DNA from: UBA1740 sp045587025
Lineage (GTDB): Bacteria; Bacillota; Clostridia; Oscillospirales; CAG-272
DNA length: 32,717 nucleotides
Assembly (NCBI GenBank): GCA_045587025.1
Contig: JAZNBK010000030.1
Location: forward strand, 1 to 32,717
Reading direction: 5' to 3'
Numbering within the stretch: position 1 is the stretch's first letter; every line of letters begins with the position of its first letter. The notes under the pieces are model-generated. The model did no database searches and was not told the DNA's origin. It saw only the letters and a list, made by a program, of their open reading frames with translations. Below, piece by piece: positions 7,639 through 16,088 of the stretch. The translations under genes and the position numbers were made by a program.

Positions 7639-10512
7639 TTATTCGGAAAGACGGTTTTTGCGCTCGTAGTATTCGCTTCTCGTCATAAGAATTTCTCTCG
7701 GCTTTTGTCCGTCCGGCTCGCTTACGATGCCCATTTCGCACATTACGTCGATGTATTTTGCGGCTCTTCCGAAGCCGATAGAGAGCTTTCGTTGCAAAAG
7801 CGAGGTGGAAATTTTATTGTTATCAAACGCAACCTCAATTGCGTCGTTGAATTTAGGATCGTCTAAAATTCCGTCTATCGAGCTGTCATCGCCGTCGCCT
7901 TCGCTTCTGCGTTTTCCGCTTTGCGCGCATTTTTCGGCGGCTTTTTTGATTTCTTCAATTACAGTGTCGTCGTATACGGCGCCCTTTGAATTTTGTTTAA
8001 GGAAGGAGGTTACACGCTCAACCTCGTCGTCGTCCACGAATGCGCCCTGTATACGCTTCGGTTTTGGAATGCCTGCAGGGTAAAATAGCATATCACCGTT
8101 ATTCAACAGCTTTTCAGCGCCCGCGGTATCAAGAATGGTACGCGAGTCAATTTGTGATGAAACGTGAAATGCGATTCTTGACGGAATGTTTGCTTTAATC
8201 AAACCGGTAATAACGTCAACGGAAGGTCTTTGCGTACCTATTATAAGGTGAATTCCCGCCGCGCGCGCTTTTTGCGCTATACGGCAGATAGAGGTCTCGA
8301 CAGAGTCGGGGCTGCTCATCATCAAGTCGGCAAGCTCGTCTATAATAATGACTATCTGGCACATTGGCTCTTTCGAGGGATCGTTTTCTATCGCCTTGTT
8401 ATATCCCTTTATATTTCTTACGCCCTCGGCTTCAATTCTGTCAAAACGGCTCTCCATTTCATTTACAGCCCAAGCAAGAGCGCCAGCGGCTTGTGAGGGA
8501 TCGCTAACGACAGGAACGAGAAGATGAGGGATACCGCTGTAAACGTTAAGCTCTACTTTTTTCGGGTCTATCAGAATAAGCTTGACTTCATCAGGTCTTG
8601 CTTTGTAAAGTATGCTTGTAATAATAGTGTTTATACATACAGATTTACCCATACCCGTAGCGCCCGCAATAAGCAGATGAGGCATTTTTGAAATGTCTGC
8701 GTATACGGGATCGCCGCCGATATCTGCGCCAAGGCAGACGGTGGTTTTTGCGGGCGAGGACTTAAAGGTTTCGCTGTCTAAAAGCGAGCGCATCCTTACC
8801 GCTATGGGAGATGCGTTTGGTACCTCTACGCCTACCGCCGCTTTGCCGGGAATAGGCGCTTCAATTCGTATTCCCGCGGTTGCAAGCGCCATTGAAATAT
8901 CGTCTACAAGGTTTGCAATCGCTCTTATACGAATTCCTGTATCGGGAACGAGCTCGTATCTCGTAATTCTCGGACCTCTTGAAACGTTGCTAATAACGGT
9001 ATTGACGTTAAAGTTCTTTAACGTTTGACGTAGTTTGATAGCAATAGGGTCGTTATCCGCGCCAAGCAGAGAGTCCTGTATTGCTGAAGATTTTTCAAGA
9101 AGTGAAAAGGGAGGAAATGCGTATTTAGGACCTTTTTGAACTTTAACGGTAGCAACCTTATTAGTGTTGCTGACAGAGTTATCGTCGTTATCCGCATCTT
9201 CGTTTGAAAGAACTATGGATTTGACGTTGGTTTTAGAAGCATCCTTTTTGTTGGGTGTGTTTTCTATTTTTGTAATTCTGCGAATATCTGCGAGGGTTTG
9301 ACGGGTAACTACTTCATCCTCGTCGTTTATAACGGGAACTTCTTTTTTAATTATCGGTATTTCGTCGGTTTCATCACCCTGTGAAAAGGCGCTGCGGTCT
9401 GTTATAATTTCTTCAAATGAGGAACTGCTGACACCGTCGAGATTTTTGAGTTTTTTCTGCGCAACATCTTCGACATCTTCGACAGCATCGTCAAAAGAGG
9501 AATATTCAGATAAATTGTTTTTGAATTTTTCATGCTTCGTTACATTTTCGTAACCGCTTGGCAATTCATTGGAATGACGAACCCTTCTTGCCTGAACACG
9601 ATGGCGTTGTTTTGGCTCTGCAATAGCATCTTGCTCGTTATCATCTGTTTGAGAAAGCTCGTCCTGCTCGTATATATCGTCTGCATCTTCATTTTGCGTT
9701 AGCTTCTTTGCGTCACGCTTGCCCTTGCGTTCATACATCTTCGATTTTATAAGCTTTATCGATTTAAGCGCAAAGGATTTAGGATTAAAATTGAAAAAGA
9801 ATATCAGATATAAAAGGATTACGAGAGTGAAGATTAAAATTGTGCCAACCTTGCCGAAAACGCTGTATAAGCACCATCCAAGACAGCTACCGAGCAGGCC
9901 GCCGCCTGCTTTTGCGCTAACGGGATTTTCCCAGTTAAAGAAGGTTGAGAAAAATGCGGAAACGCCTGAAAAAGAAGCGCCGTTTAATATGTTTTTCGGT
10001 AGATATAAAAGAGCGGAAATGAAGAGAAGCGCTATAAAAGAAGAAATTATCTTCTTCAAAACAGCTTTTTTGCTTATATCATTTCTCCAGCTTAAACCTT
10101 GCAAAAGCATAAACAAGGGGATTGCGTATGCGGCAGAAGAGAAAAGCCCGAATAGAATAAATCTTGTAAAATGACCAAAGACAGCGCCTGAATTAGAATA
10201 TAGACAAAAGGCGAAGTAGATAGCGACAAACGCCCAGACGTAAGTCAGAGCGATATTAAGAGCGCTATCAGGATTAGAGAGCGCGAGCGAAAAGGAGCTT
10301 TTATCTTTGCCCTTTTTGTTGTGAGCCGAATGTCTTTTTGATTTTTCGGTTCTGAGAATTTTTTCGCCCTGCTTTACCGTAGCTTTTACGTTCTCCGTTC
10401 GGTTTTTTGCCGACGACGGAGAGCTTCGCTTTTGAATAATGGGAGTATCGTTTATCTCGTCTGTATTTTCTTCGTTAAAGAAATCCTGTTGCTTGTCCTT
10501 TTGATAATCCAT
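7639..10512 (-). CDS. ftsK: FtsK/SpoIIIE family DNA translocase
   Basis: This septum-located ATPase pumps chromosomal DNA during division or sporulation. The 957-residue protein has a charged N-terminus (1-85) and about four membrane helices between 88 and 245. A long acidic and basic low-complexity linker (about 245-480) follows, then the motor domain. Walker A GATGMGKS is at about 617-624 and Walker B appears as IIIIDELADLMM. Next come RIAFHVSSQIDSRTILDTAGAEKLL and a C-terminal gamma winged-helix domain (about 885-957: LLQRKLSIGFGRAAKYIDVMCEMG), which reads orienting DNA sequences. AGGAAAGGA precedes the ATG. It is the first gene of a six-gene leftward run. Vegetative FtsK and sporulation SpoIIIE cannot be separated from sequence alone. 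Confidence 0.95.
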   Translation of the reverse strand: MDYQKDKQQDFFNEENTDEINDTPIIQKRSSPSSAKNRTENVKATVKQGEKILRTEKSKRHSAHNKKGKDKSSFSLALSNPDSALNIALTYVWAFVAIYFAFCLYSNSGAVFGHFTRFILFGLFSSAAYAIPLFMLLQGLSWRNDISKKAVLKKIISSFIALLFISALLYLPKNILNGASFSGVSAFFSTFFNWENPVSAKAGGGLLGSCLGWCLYSVFGKVGTILIFTLVILLYLIFFFNFNPKSFALKSIKLIKSKMYERKGKRDAKKLTQNEDADDIYEQDELSQTDDNEQDAIAEPKQRHRVQARRVRHSNELPSGYENVTKHEKFKNNLSEYSSFDDAVEDVEDVAQKKLKNLDGVSSSSFEEIITDRSAFSQGDETDEIPIIKKEVPVINDEDEVVTRQTLADIRRITKIENTPNKKDASKTNVKSIVLSNEDADNDDNSVSNTNKVATVKVQKGPKYAFPPFSLLEKSSAIQDSLLGADNDPIAIKLRQTLKNFNVNTVISNVSRGPRITRYELVPDTGIRIRAIANLVDDISMALATAGIRIEAPIPGKAAVGVEVPNASPIAVRMRSLLDSETFKSSPAKTTVCLGADIGGDPVYADISKMPHLLIAGATGMGKSVCINTIITSILYKARPDEVKLILIDPKKVELNVYSGIPHLLVPVVSDPSQAAGALAWAVNEMESRFDRIEAEGVRNIKGYNKAIENDPSKEPMCQIVIIIDELADLMMSSPDSVETSICRIAQKARAAGIHLIIGTQRPSVDVITGLIKANIPSRIAFHVSSQIDSRTILDTAGAEKLLNNGDMLFYPAGIPKPKRIQGAFVDDDEVERVTSFLKQNSKGAVYDDTVIEEIKKAAEKCAQSGKRRSEGDGDDSSIDGILDDPKFNDAIEVAFDNNKISTSLLQRKLSIGFGRAAKYIDVMCEMGIVSEPDGQKPREILMTRSEYYERKNRLSE

Positions 10513-10763
10513 TTTATATCCTTTCCTTTTATGAAGCTTTTAATTTCTGCTTGAAAAACATATCTTATTTAGAATACAAACCAAAATAATTGGCATAAAA
10601 GATTTGAAATTAAAGAAAACTAAAATTTGTGAAGAAGTTTTATTTTTTTCGTTATGACATAAACACTTCATCTATTATATATGATATCAAAAAAGTAACA
10701 AAAAAACAAGAGATTTTCAGTTTTTTGTTAAAAAATTTAAAAAATAAAAGGTGTTTTTACGCA

Positions 10764-11135
10764 ATGGATAATAAAAAAATATTTGGCTTGATAATTCTCG
10801 CTTTTTCGGCATTCCTTGCGGGGACGGTTAACGCTCTGATAGGTGCGGGCGGTGGCGTGATTTTAGTGTTTGCAATAGAATGGTTTTCTAAGAAAAAAGA
10901 AATAAGAAACAGCTTGGCGTTGACAAATTTAGCAATTATTTTATTCTCGTGTATTTCTATCGGCTCATACTTAAAGAACGATTTATTTGAGATAAAATCA
11001 ATACTACCGTATATCCTGCCGGCAATAATAGGTGGAAGTTGCGGAGCGCTCCTTTTAGGAAAATTTAAAACGAGGTTTTTAAAGCTGTTGTTTGCTTCGG
11101 TTATGTTTTATTCAGGGGTTAGAATGTTAGTATGA
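10764..11135 (+). CDS. Half-size TSUP (TauE/SafE) family membrane protein, first of a pair
   Basis: This 123-residue protein has four membrane helices and the GAGGG loop (NALIGAGGGVILVF) found in the TSUP/DUF81 transporter family, whose members export or import sulfite, sulfonates or other organic anions. A normal TSUP protein has about 250 residues with two similar halves; here each half is a separate gene. The next gene overlaps by four bases (ATGA). The longer frame starts at a GTG 45 codons upstream; I prefer the internal ATG, which has AAGGTG before it and begins right at the first hydrophobic helix. It lies just upstream of cysE-cysS, so a sulfur-related substrate is a fair guess. Confidence 0.82.
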   Translation: MDNKKIFGLIILAFSAFLAGTVNALIGAGGGVILVFAIEWFSKKKEIRNSLALTNLAIILFSCISIGSYLKNDLFEIKSILPYILPAIIGGSCGALLLGKFKTRFLKLLFASVMFYSGVRMLV

Positions 11136-11497
11136 ATTTTATAGATTTTTTTGCGTCTCTTTTAATAGGTGTTCTTACGGGATTAGGAGTAGGAAGCGGC
11201 GGGCTTCTTTTGGTTTATCTTACCTTGGTAAGAGATTTTGAACAGTTGACGGCTCAGGGAATGAATTTATCCTTTTTTATTTTTGCGGCGATTGCGTCTG
11301 CTATAATAAATATACGAAAAAAGAGAATAGATTTTAAGCTTCTTATATTCGTTTCTGTATTTGGAATTTTAGGCGTAATGATAGGAGGATTTATTCTGCC
11401 GCTAATAAGTCCTGAGATAATAAGAAAAATATTCGGTGTAATTTTAATCATTATGTCGCTTATAACCTTTTTCTTCAAGAGAAGGAATAGCAATTAA
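11132..11497 (+). CDS. Half-size TSUP (TauE/SafE) family membrane protein, second of a pair
   Basis: This 121-residue protein has four membrane helices and the second-half TSUP loop GVGSGGLLLVYL, followed by a basic cytoplasmic turn (RKKRID). It overlaps the first TSUP gene by four bases, which should give near-equal production by coupled translation. The two proteins together equal one canonical TSUP transporter, so a heterodimer is the simplest reading. The frame is intact and the start sits in the usual ATGA overlap, so I do not read it as a broken single gene. The substrate is unknown. Confidence 0.82.
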   Translation: MNFIDFFASLLIGVLTGLGVGSGGLLLVYLTLVRDFEQLTAQGMNLSFFIFAAIASAIINIRKKRIDFKLLIFVSVFGILGVMIGGFILPLISPEIIRKIFGVILIIMSLITFFFKRRNSN

Positions 11498-11548
11498 AAG
11501 TGAGAAAGCTAAAAAACGAGAAAACTTAATTATAAATAGCGATTTTGC

Positions 11549-11577
11549 TTGACAACGGGGGAAAAGTAATGTATAAT
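11549..11577 (+). promoter_or_regulatory. Consensus sigma-A promoter of cysE-cysS
   Basis: TTGACA (11549-11554), a 17-base spacer and TATAAT (11572-11577): a perfect match at both boxes. The leader of about 30 bases has no room for a T-box or another large riboswitch. Confidence 0.9.
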
Positions 11578-11614
11578 ACAATAATGAATATCTTAAAAAA
11601 AGGAGGAGTATGTT

Positions 11615-12469
11615 ATGGAAATTAACACCAAAAAAATCACGGCTCAGATTAAAAAATCTGCCCATCGTATCGGAAACGAGTTTAAAGCATTTGAAAATAA
11701 AATGCAGAGCGCACGATGTTGTGAATGCTCCGACTTTCAAAAAGACCTGACTTCTTGCGGCAAAGAAAAAATCAAAAATAGCATAGATTATTTGTCGGCA
11801 GAAGTGATTTCCGCTAAAAAAAACATTAAAAATGCATACGATACTGTGAAGGAAGATATAAAGGCCATAAGAGAACGAGATCCCGCAGCTACCTCGGATT
11901 TGCAGGTCTTGCTGCTATACTCCGGCTTGCACGCAACCATGGCTCACAGAGCCGCGCACGCGCTTCATAAAAAAGGTTACGTATTTGTTGCGAGAGCGAT
12001 CAGCCAGGGAGCAAAGTTCGTTACGGGAATAGAAATTCACCCAGGCGCTAAAATAGGCAAGGGCTTCGTTATAGACCACGGAAGTGGAATTGTAATAGGC
12101 GAGACCGCCGAAATCGGCGACAATTGTACTCTTTATCAGGGCGTAACGTTAGGCGGTACCGGTAAGGATACGGGAAAACGTCACCCGACGTTAGGCGACA
12201 ACGTCTTGGTAGGCGCAGGCGCGAAGGTGCTCGGACCGTTTAAGGTCGGCAGCAACTCAAAAATTGCCGCAAACGCAGTCGTGCTTAAAGAAATCCCTGA
12301 AAATTCAACTGCGGTAGGCGTTCCTGCAAAGGTCGTTAAGGTGGGAGACACGAAAATAAACGATCTCGATCAGGTTAATATTCCCGACCCTGTGGCGCAG
12401 GAGCTCGCAAAGCTTGAAAAGCGGCTCCGCGCGCTTGAAAAAGAATGTAAAAACACGGCAAAAGAATAA
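11615..12469 (+). CDS. cysE: Serine O-acetyltransferase with Cys-containing N-terminal extension
   Basis: This enzyme makes O-acetylserine from serine and acetyl-CoA, the committed step of cysteine synthesis. The 284-residue protein has a left-handed beta-helix of hexapeptide repeats (about 137-230). Likely catalytic residues are D154 and H155 in IDHGSG and H190 in GKRHP; GETAEIGDNCTLYQGVTLGGTG is diagnostic. Residues 1-85 form a helical extension with a small Cys cluster (C35, C36, C38, C48), not seen in typical SATs as I know them. AGGAGG precedes the ATG. cysS starts 24 bases downstream, so cysteine synthesis and its charging onto tRNA appear to be co-transcribed. Confidence 0.93.
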   Translation: MEINTKKITAQIKKSAHRIGNEFKAFENKMQSARCCECSDFQKDLTSCGKEKIKNSIDYLSAEVISAKKNIKNAYDTVKEDIKAIRERDPAATSDLQVLLLYSGLHATMAHRAAHALHKKGYVFVARAISQGAKFVTGIEIHPGAKIGKGFVIDHGSGIVIGETAEIGDNCTLYQGVTLGGTGKDTGKRHPTLGDNVLVGAGAKVLGPFKVGSNSKIAANAVVLKEIPENSTAVGVPAKVVKVGDTKINDLDQVNIPDPVAQELAKLEKRLRALEKECKNTAKE

Positions 12470-12493
12470 AAACGATAAAAGGAAAATATTGAT

Positions 12494-13903
12494 ATGATAC
12501 AGTTTTATAATACAATTTCAGGTAAAAAGGACGAATTCGTTCCGTTAGAAGCAGGCAAGGTTAAAATGTACGCCTGCGGTCCTACCGTATATAACTTTTT
12601 TCACGTAGGAAACGCAAGATGCTTCGTCGTTTTCGATATGTTAAGACGCTATTTGGAGTACAGAGGTTACGACGTGACCTTCGTACAGAATTTTACCGAT
12701 ATTGACGATAAGGTTATCAGGCGCGCAAATGAAGAAGGAATTACATATAGCGACATAGCAAAGCGTTATATTGACGAATACTTCACCGATGCGAAGGGTT
12801 TGGGCGTAAGAGCGGCGACGGTTCATCCGCTCGCAACCGATAATATTGATATGATTATCGAGATAGTAAAAACTCTCGTTGACAATGGTTATGCTTACGA
12901 GTCCAAGGGCGACGTATATTTCAGAACCCGTAAGTTTAAGGATTACGGAAAGCTTTCGGGACAGGCAATTGAGGATCTGGAGTCGGGCGCTCGTATTGAC
13001 GTTTCCGAATTAAAGGAAGACCCGCTTGATTTTGCGCTCTGGAAATCTTCAAAACCGGGAGAACCTCATTGGACATCCCCATGGGGAGAAGGCAGACCGG
13101 GATGGCATATCGAATGCTCCGCAATGGTAAAGCATTATCTTGGAGAGAGTATTGATATACACTGCGGCGGTCAGGATTTGATTTTCCCTCATCACGAAAA
13201 CGAAATTGCTCAATCTGAATGCTGCAACGGAAAAGCGTTCGCTAATTATTGGTTGCACAACGGATATATAAATATTGATAACAGAAAGATGTCTAAATCT
13301 CTTAACAACTTCTTTACGGTAAGAGAAATATCCGAGCAGTATGGATACCTTCCTATTCGTTATTTTATTTTAAGCTCTCATTACAGAAGTCCCATAAACT
13401 TTTCAAAGGAAATAATAGAGCAGGCGCAAAATGCGCTTGAGAGAATTTTCAATTGCTCGGATTCGCTTAACTTTTTCTTAAGAAATGCCCCCGAAGAGAA
13501 CGTACGCGAAACCGAAAAAGAAGCGCTCGAAAAGATTTTGAACGCAAGAGAAAAATTCATTGAGGCAATGGATGATGACTTCAATACCGGAGAAGGTATT
13601 GCCGTCCTCTTTGATTTGGTGCGAGATATAAATACTTTTATCAATTCCGCGGTTGCGCCCTCGAAAGGAGCGGTTATTGCCGCTAAAGAGATTTTCGACG
13701 AGCTGACAGAGCTCTTCGGATTTGTTAAGGAAGCGGACGATAACGCTGATCTTATTGCCGAAATCGAAGAAGCGATAAAGGCAAGAGCAGAGGCGAAAAA
13801 GGCGAAAAATTATGCCGAAGCGGACAGAATAAGAAAAGAGCTCGCAGATAGGGGAATTATTCTTCAAGATACCCCTAACGGAACTAAATATCAAATAAAC
13901 TGA
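12494..13903 (+). CDS. cysS: Cysteinyl-tRNA synthetase
   Basis: This class I synthetase charges tRNA-Cys. The 469-residue length is standard. The first zinc ligand C28 lies in YACGPTVYN, and the HIGH-type motif appears as HVGN (37-40). ECSAMVKHYLG and DIHCGGQDLIFPHHENE supply the other zinc ligands, and KMSKS is at 265-269. The C-terminal helical anticodon-binding region ends in the typical TPNGTKY. AAAGGA lies about ten bases before the ATG. It is the second gene of the cysE operon and is followed by a good terminator. Confidence 0.97.
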   Translation: MIQFYNTISGKKDEFVPLEAGKVKMYACGPTVYNFFHVGNARCFVVFDMLRRYLEYRGYDVTFVQNFTDIDDKVIRRANEEGITYSDIAKRYIDEYFTDAKGLGVRAATVHPLATDNIDMIIEIVKTLVDNGYAYESKGDVYFRTRKFKDYGKLSGQAIEDLESGARIDVSELKEDPLDFALWKSSKPGEPHWTSPWGEGRPGWHIECSAMVKHYLGESIDIHCGGQDLIFPHHENEIAQSECCNGKAFANYWLHNGYINIDNRKMSKSLNNFFTVREISEQYGYLPIRYFILSSHYRSPINFSKEIIEQAQNALERIFNCSDSLNFFLRNAPEENVRETEKEALEKILNAREKFIEAMDDDFNTGEGIAVLFDLVRDINTFINSAVAPSKGAVIAAKEIFDELTELFGFVKEADDNADLIAEIEEAIKARAEAKKAKNYAEADRIRKELADRGIILQDTPNGTKYQIN

Positions 13904-13927
13904 CGATATTAATTTTACTTGTCTTTG

Positions 13928-13965
13928 ATACCTCCTGTATTCTAACGGGAGGTATTCTTTTTGTT
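13928..13965 (+). terminator. Terminator of the cysE-cysS operon
   Basis: ATACCTCC (13928-13935) pairs with GGAGGTAT (13948-13955) and is followed by CTTTTTGTTT. Confidence 0.85.
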
Positions 13966-13987
13966 TATCTTTTTTTTGAATGTTATG

Positions 13988-14017
13988 TTGACAAAAGTCG
14001 GTATATTATGGTAGAAT
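13988..14017 (+). promoter_or_regulatory. Promoter of the topoisomerase B-subunit gene
   Basis: TTGACA (13988-13993) and TAGAAT (14012-14017) are separated by 18 bases, about 35 bases before the start codon. Confidence 0.7.
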
Positions 14018-14052
14018 AATGATGTTAATAAATAGAGAAGAAAGGGAAGTAA

Positions 14053-16059
14053 ATGTCAAGCAAACTGGAAAAAAAGACGGAAGAATATGATGATCGAAGT
14101 ATAAAAATGCTAAAAGGCCCCGATCGTGTAAGAAAGCGTCCTGCGGTTATTTTCGGCTCTGACGGTCTTGAGGGATGCGAGCATTCCTTTTTCGAGATAC
14201 TTGCAAACTCGGTGGACGAGGCAAGAGAGGGATTCGGTAAATTAATTATCGTTACTGCTTATAACGATAAATCTATCGAAGTAGAGGACTTCGGACGAGG
14301 TGTTCCGCTTGGCTATAACGAGAAGGAAAAGCGCTACAACTGGGAGCTTGTGTATTGTGAGCTGTACGCAGGAGGTAAGTACGAGAATAACGAGGGAAAT
14401 TCCGCCTACGAGTATTCACTTGGTCTGAACGGTCTCGGCGCGTGCGCAACCCAATATTCCTCTGAGTATATGTCGGTTAAATCTTATAACGGAACTCAAT
14501 TGTCTGAAATTGATTTCAAGGCAGGATATCCCGCCTCTGAATTCAGAGTACGCGACATTACGAAGGAAGATAAGAAAAAGCACGGTACCGTTATTCGTTG
14601 GAAGCCCGACCTTGAAGTATTTACCGACATAAATATAACGGACGAATTTTTTCTGGCTACTATGCGCCGTCAATCCGTTGTTAACGCAGGTATAACCTTC
14701 CGACTCAGATTACAAAGGGAAAACGGAAAATTCGAAGAGCGTGATTTTCTCTATCAAAACGGCATAATGGATTATATAGAGGAAATTACCGAGGGGAATT
14801 CCTTAACCGCTCCTGTCTGCTGGCATTTGGAAACACAGGGAAGAGACAGAGAAGATAAAAAGGATTATAAGTTGAAAGCTGATATAGCGTTTTGCGTTTC
14901 TAATGTAACGAATCGCCTTGAGTATTATCATAACTCGAGCTTTTTGGAATACGGAGGCGCTCCTGATAAGGCGGTTAAGCTTGGATTTACCGCCGCGCTT
15001 GATCAATATATTAAGGCGCAGGGAAAATATACAAAAAACGAACCCAAAATCAGCTTTGCCGATATAGCGGACTGCTTAACCGTTATAATTAACAGCTCGT
15101 CTACTCAAACCTCGTATGAGAACCAGACCAAAAAGGCGATAAACAATCCGTTTATCGCAAAGGCGCTCACCGACTTTATTAAGCGCAATTTGGAAATTTA
15201 TTTTGCAGAGAATCCTACGAGCGCAAACCTTTTTGCAAATCAGGTTCTGGTTAATAAAAGAAGCCGTGAGAATGCGGAAAAGGCGAGAGTTGATATAAAG
15301 AAAAAACTTTCCGGAAGCATAGATGCGGCAAACCGTGTGGAGAAGTTCGTTGCGTGTCGTTCAAAGGACCCCGACAAGAGAGAGTTATATATAGTTGAGG
15401 GAGATTCCGCACTCACCTCCTGTAAATTGGGAAGAGATTCTGAATTCCAAGCGATAATTCCCGTAAGGGGAAAAACCCTTAACTGTATGAAAAGCACATA
15501 TAGCAGAATTTTTGAGAGTAAAATAATCGTTGATCTTCTTCGCGTAATAGGTTGCGGTGTAGAAATAGAGGGCAAAATAAAGGGTGATTTAGTCGCCTTT
15601 GATTATTCCGCGCTCCGTTGGAACAAAATAATAATATGTACCGATGCGGACGAGGACGGTTTCCAGATTAGAACCTTGCTTCTGACGCTCTTTTATCGTC
15701 TTTTGCCGACTTTGTTGCAAAAGAACAAGGTATTTATCGCCGAATCTCCGTTATTTGAAATAACTTGCGGAAGCAATACTTATTTTGCGTATAATGAGGC
15801 AGAAAAGGCAGATATTTTGAAGAAAATAGGCGACAAAAAATATATTATTCAACGTTCAAAGGGATTAGGCGAAAACGAGCCGGATATGATGTGGCAAACA
15901 ACTATGAACCCCGCAACAAGACGGTTAATAGCGGTAAGCCCCGCCGACGCGGAGGAAACCTGCAGAATGTTTGAAACCTTGCTTGGCGATGCGCTTGAGG
16001 ATAGAAAGAAATTCATCGCGGAGTATGGATATAAATATATAGCGGACGCTGATATATAA
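14053..16059 (+). CDS. Atypical type IIA DNA topoisomerase B subunit (GyrB/ParE family)
   Basis: This is the ATPase and TOPRIM subunit of a type II topoisomerase, 668 residues long. GHKL motifs are present but diverged: EILANSVDEAREG (N52, D55), DFGRG (79-83), and GLNGLGACAT (124-133) in place of the usual GLHGVG-type lid. TOPRIM motifs are EGDSA (E449) and DADEDG (D531, D533, D535), followed by IRTLLLTLFYR; the C-terminal QRSKGLGENEPDMMW corresponds to the KGLGE core-interaction motif. Acidic metal ligands are conserved, so it should be active. No A subunit (gyrA/parC) lies beside it here; gpmI follows after 29 bases. It is more likely a ParE-like or paralogous enzyme than the housekeeping GyrB. 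Confidence 0.85.
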   Translation: MSSKLEKKTEEYDDRSIKMLKGPDRVRKRPAVIFGSDGLEGCEHSFFEILANSVDEAREGFGKLIIVTAYNDKSIEVEDFGRGVPLGYNEKEKRYNWELVYCELYAGGKYENNEGNSAYEYSLGLNGLGACATQYSSEYMSVKSYNGTQLSEIDFKAGYPASEFRVRDITKEDKKKHGTVIRWKPDLEVFTDINITDEFFLATMRRQSVVNAGITFRLRLQRENGKFEERDFLYQNGIMDYIEEITEGNSLTAPVCWHLETQGRDREDKKDYKLKADIAFCVSNVTNRLEYYHNSSFLEYGGAPDKAVKLGFTAALDQYIKAQGKYTKNEPKISFADIADCLTVIINSSSTQTSYENQTKKAINNPFIAKALTDFIKRNLEIYFAENPTSANLFANQVLVNKRSRENAEKARVDIKKKLSGSIDAANRVEKFVACRSKDPDKRELYIVEGDSALTSCKLGRDSEFQAIIPVRGKTLNCMKSTYSRIFESKIIVDLLRVIGCGVEIEGKIKGDLVAFDYSALRWNKIIICTDADEDGFQIRTLLLTLFYRLLPTLLQKNKVFIAESPLFEITCGSNTYFAYNEAEKADILKKIGDKKYIIQRSKGLGENEPDMMWQTTMNPATRRLIAVSPADAEETCRMFETLLGDALEDRKKFIAEYGYKYIADADI

Positions 16060-16088
16060 GACAATAAATATAATGAAAGGCAAAAATT

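Noticed and set aside
10629..10763. Longer N-terminus (GTG start) for the first TSUP half-gene
   Set aside because: The added 45 residues are polar and AT-driven, while the internal ATG begins at the first membrane helix and has a ribosome site.
11498..11614. T-box or other riboswitch before cysE-cysS
   Set aside because: The consensus promoter leaves a leader of only about 30 bases, too short for such a structure.
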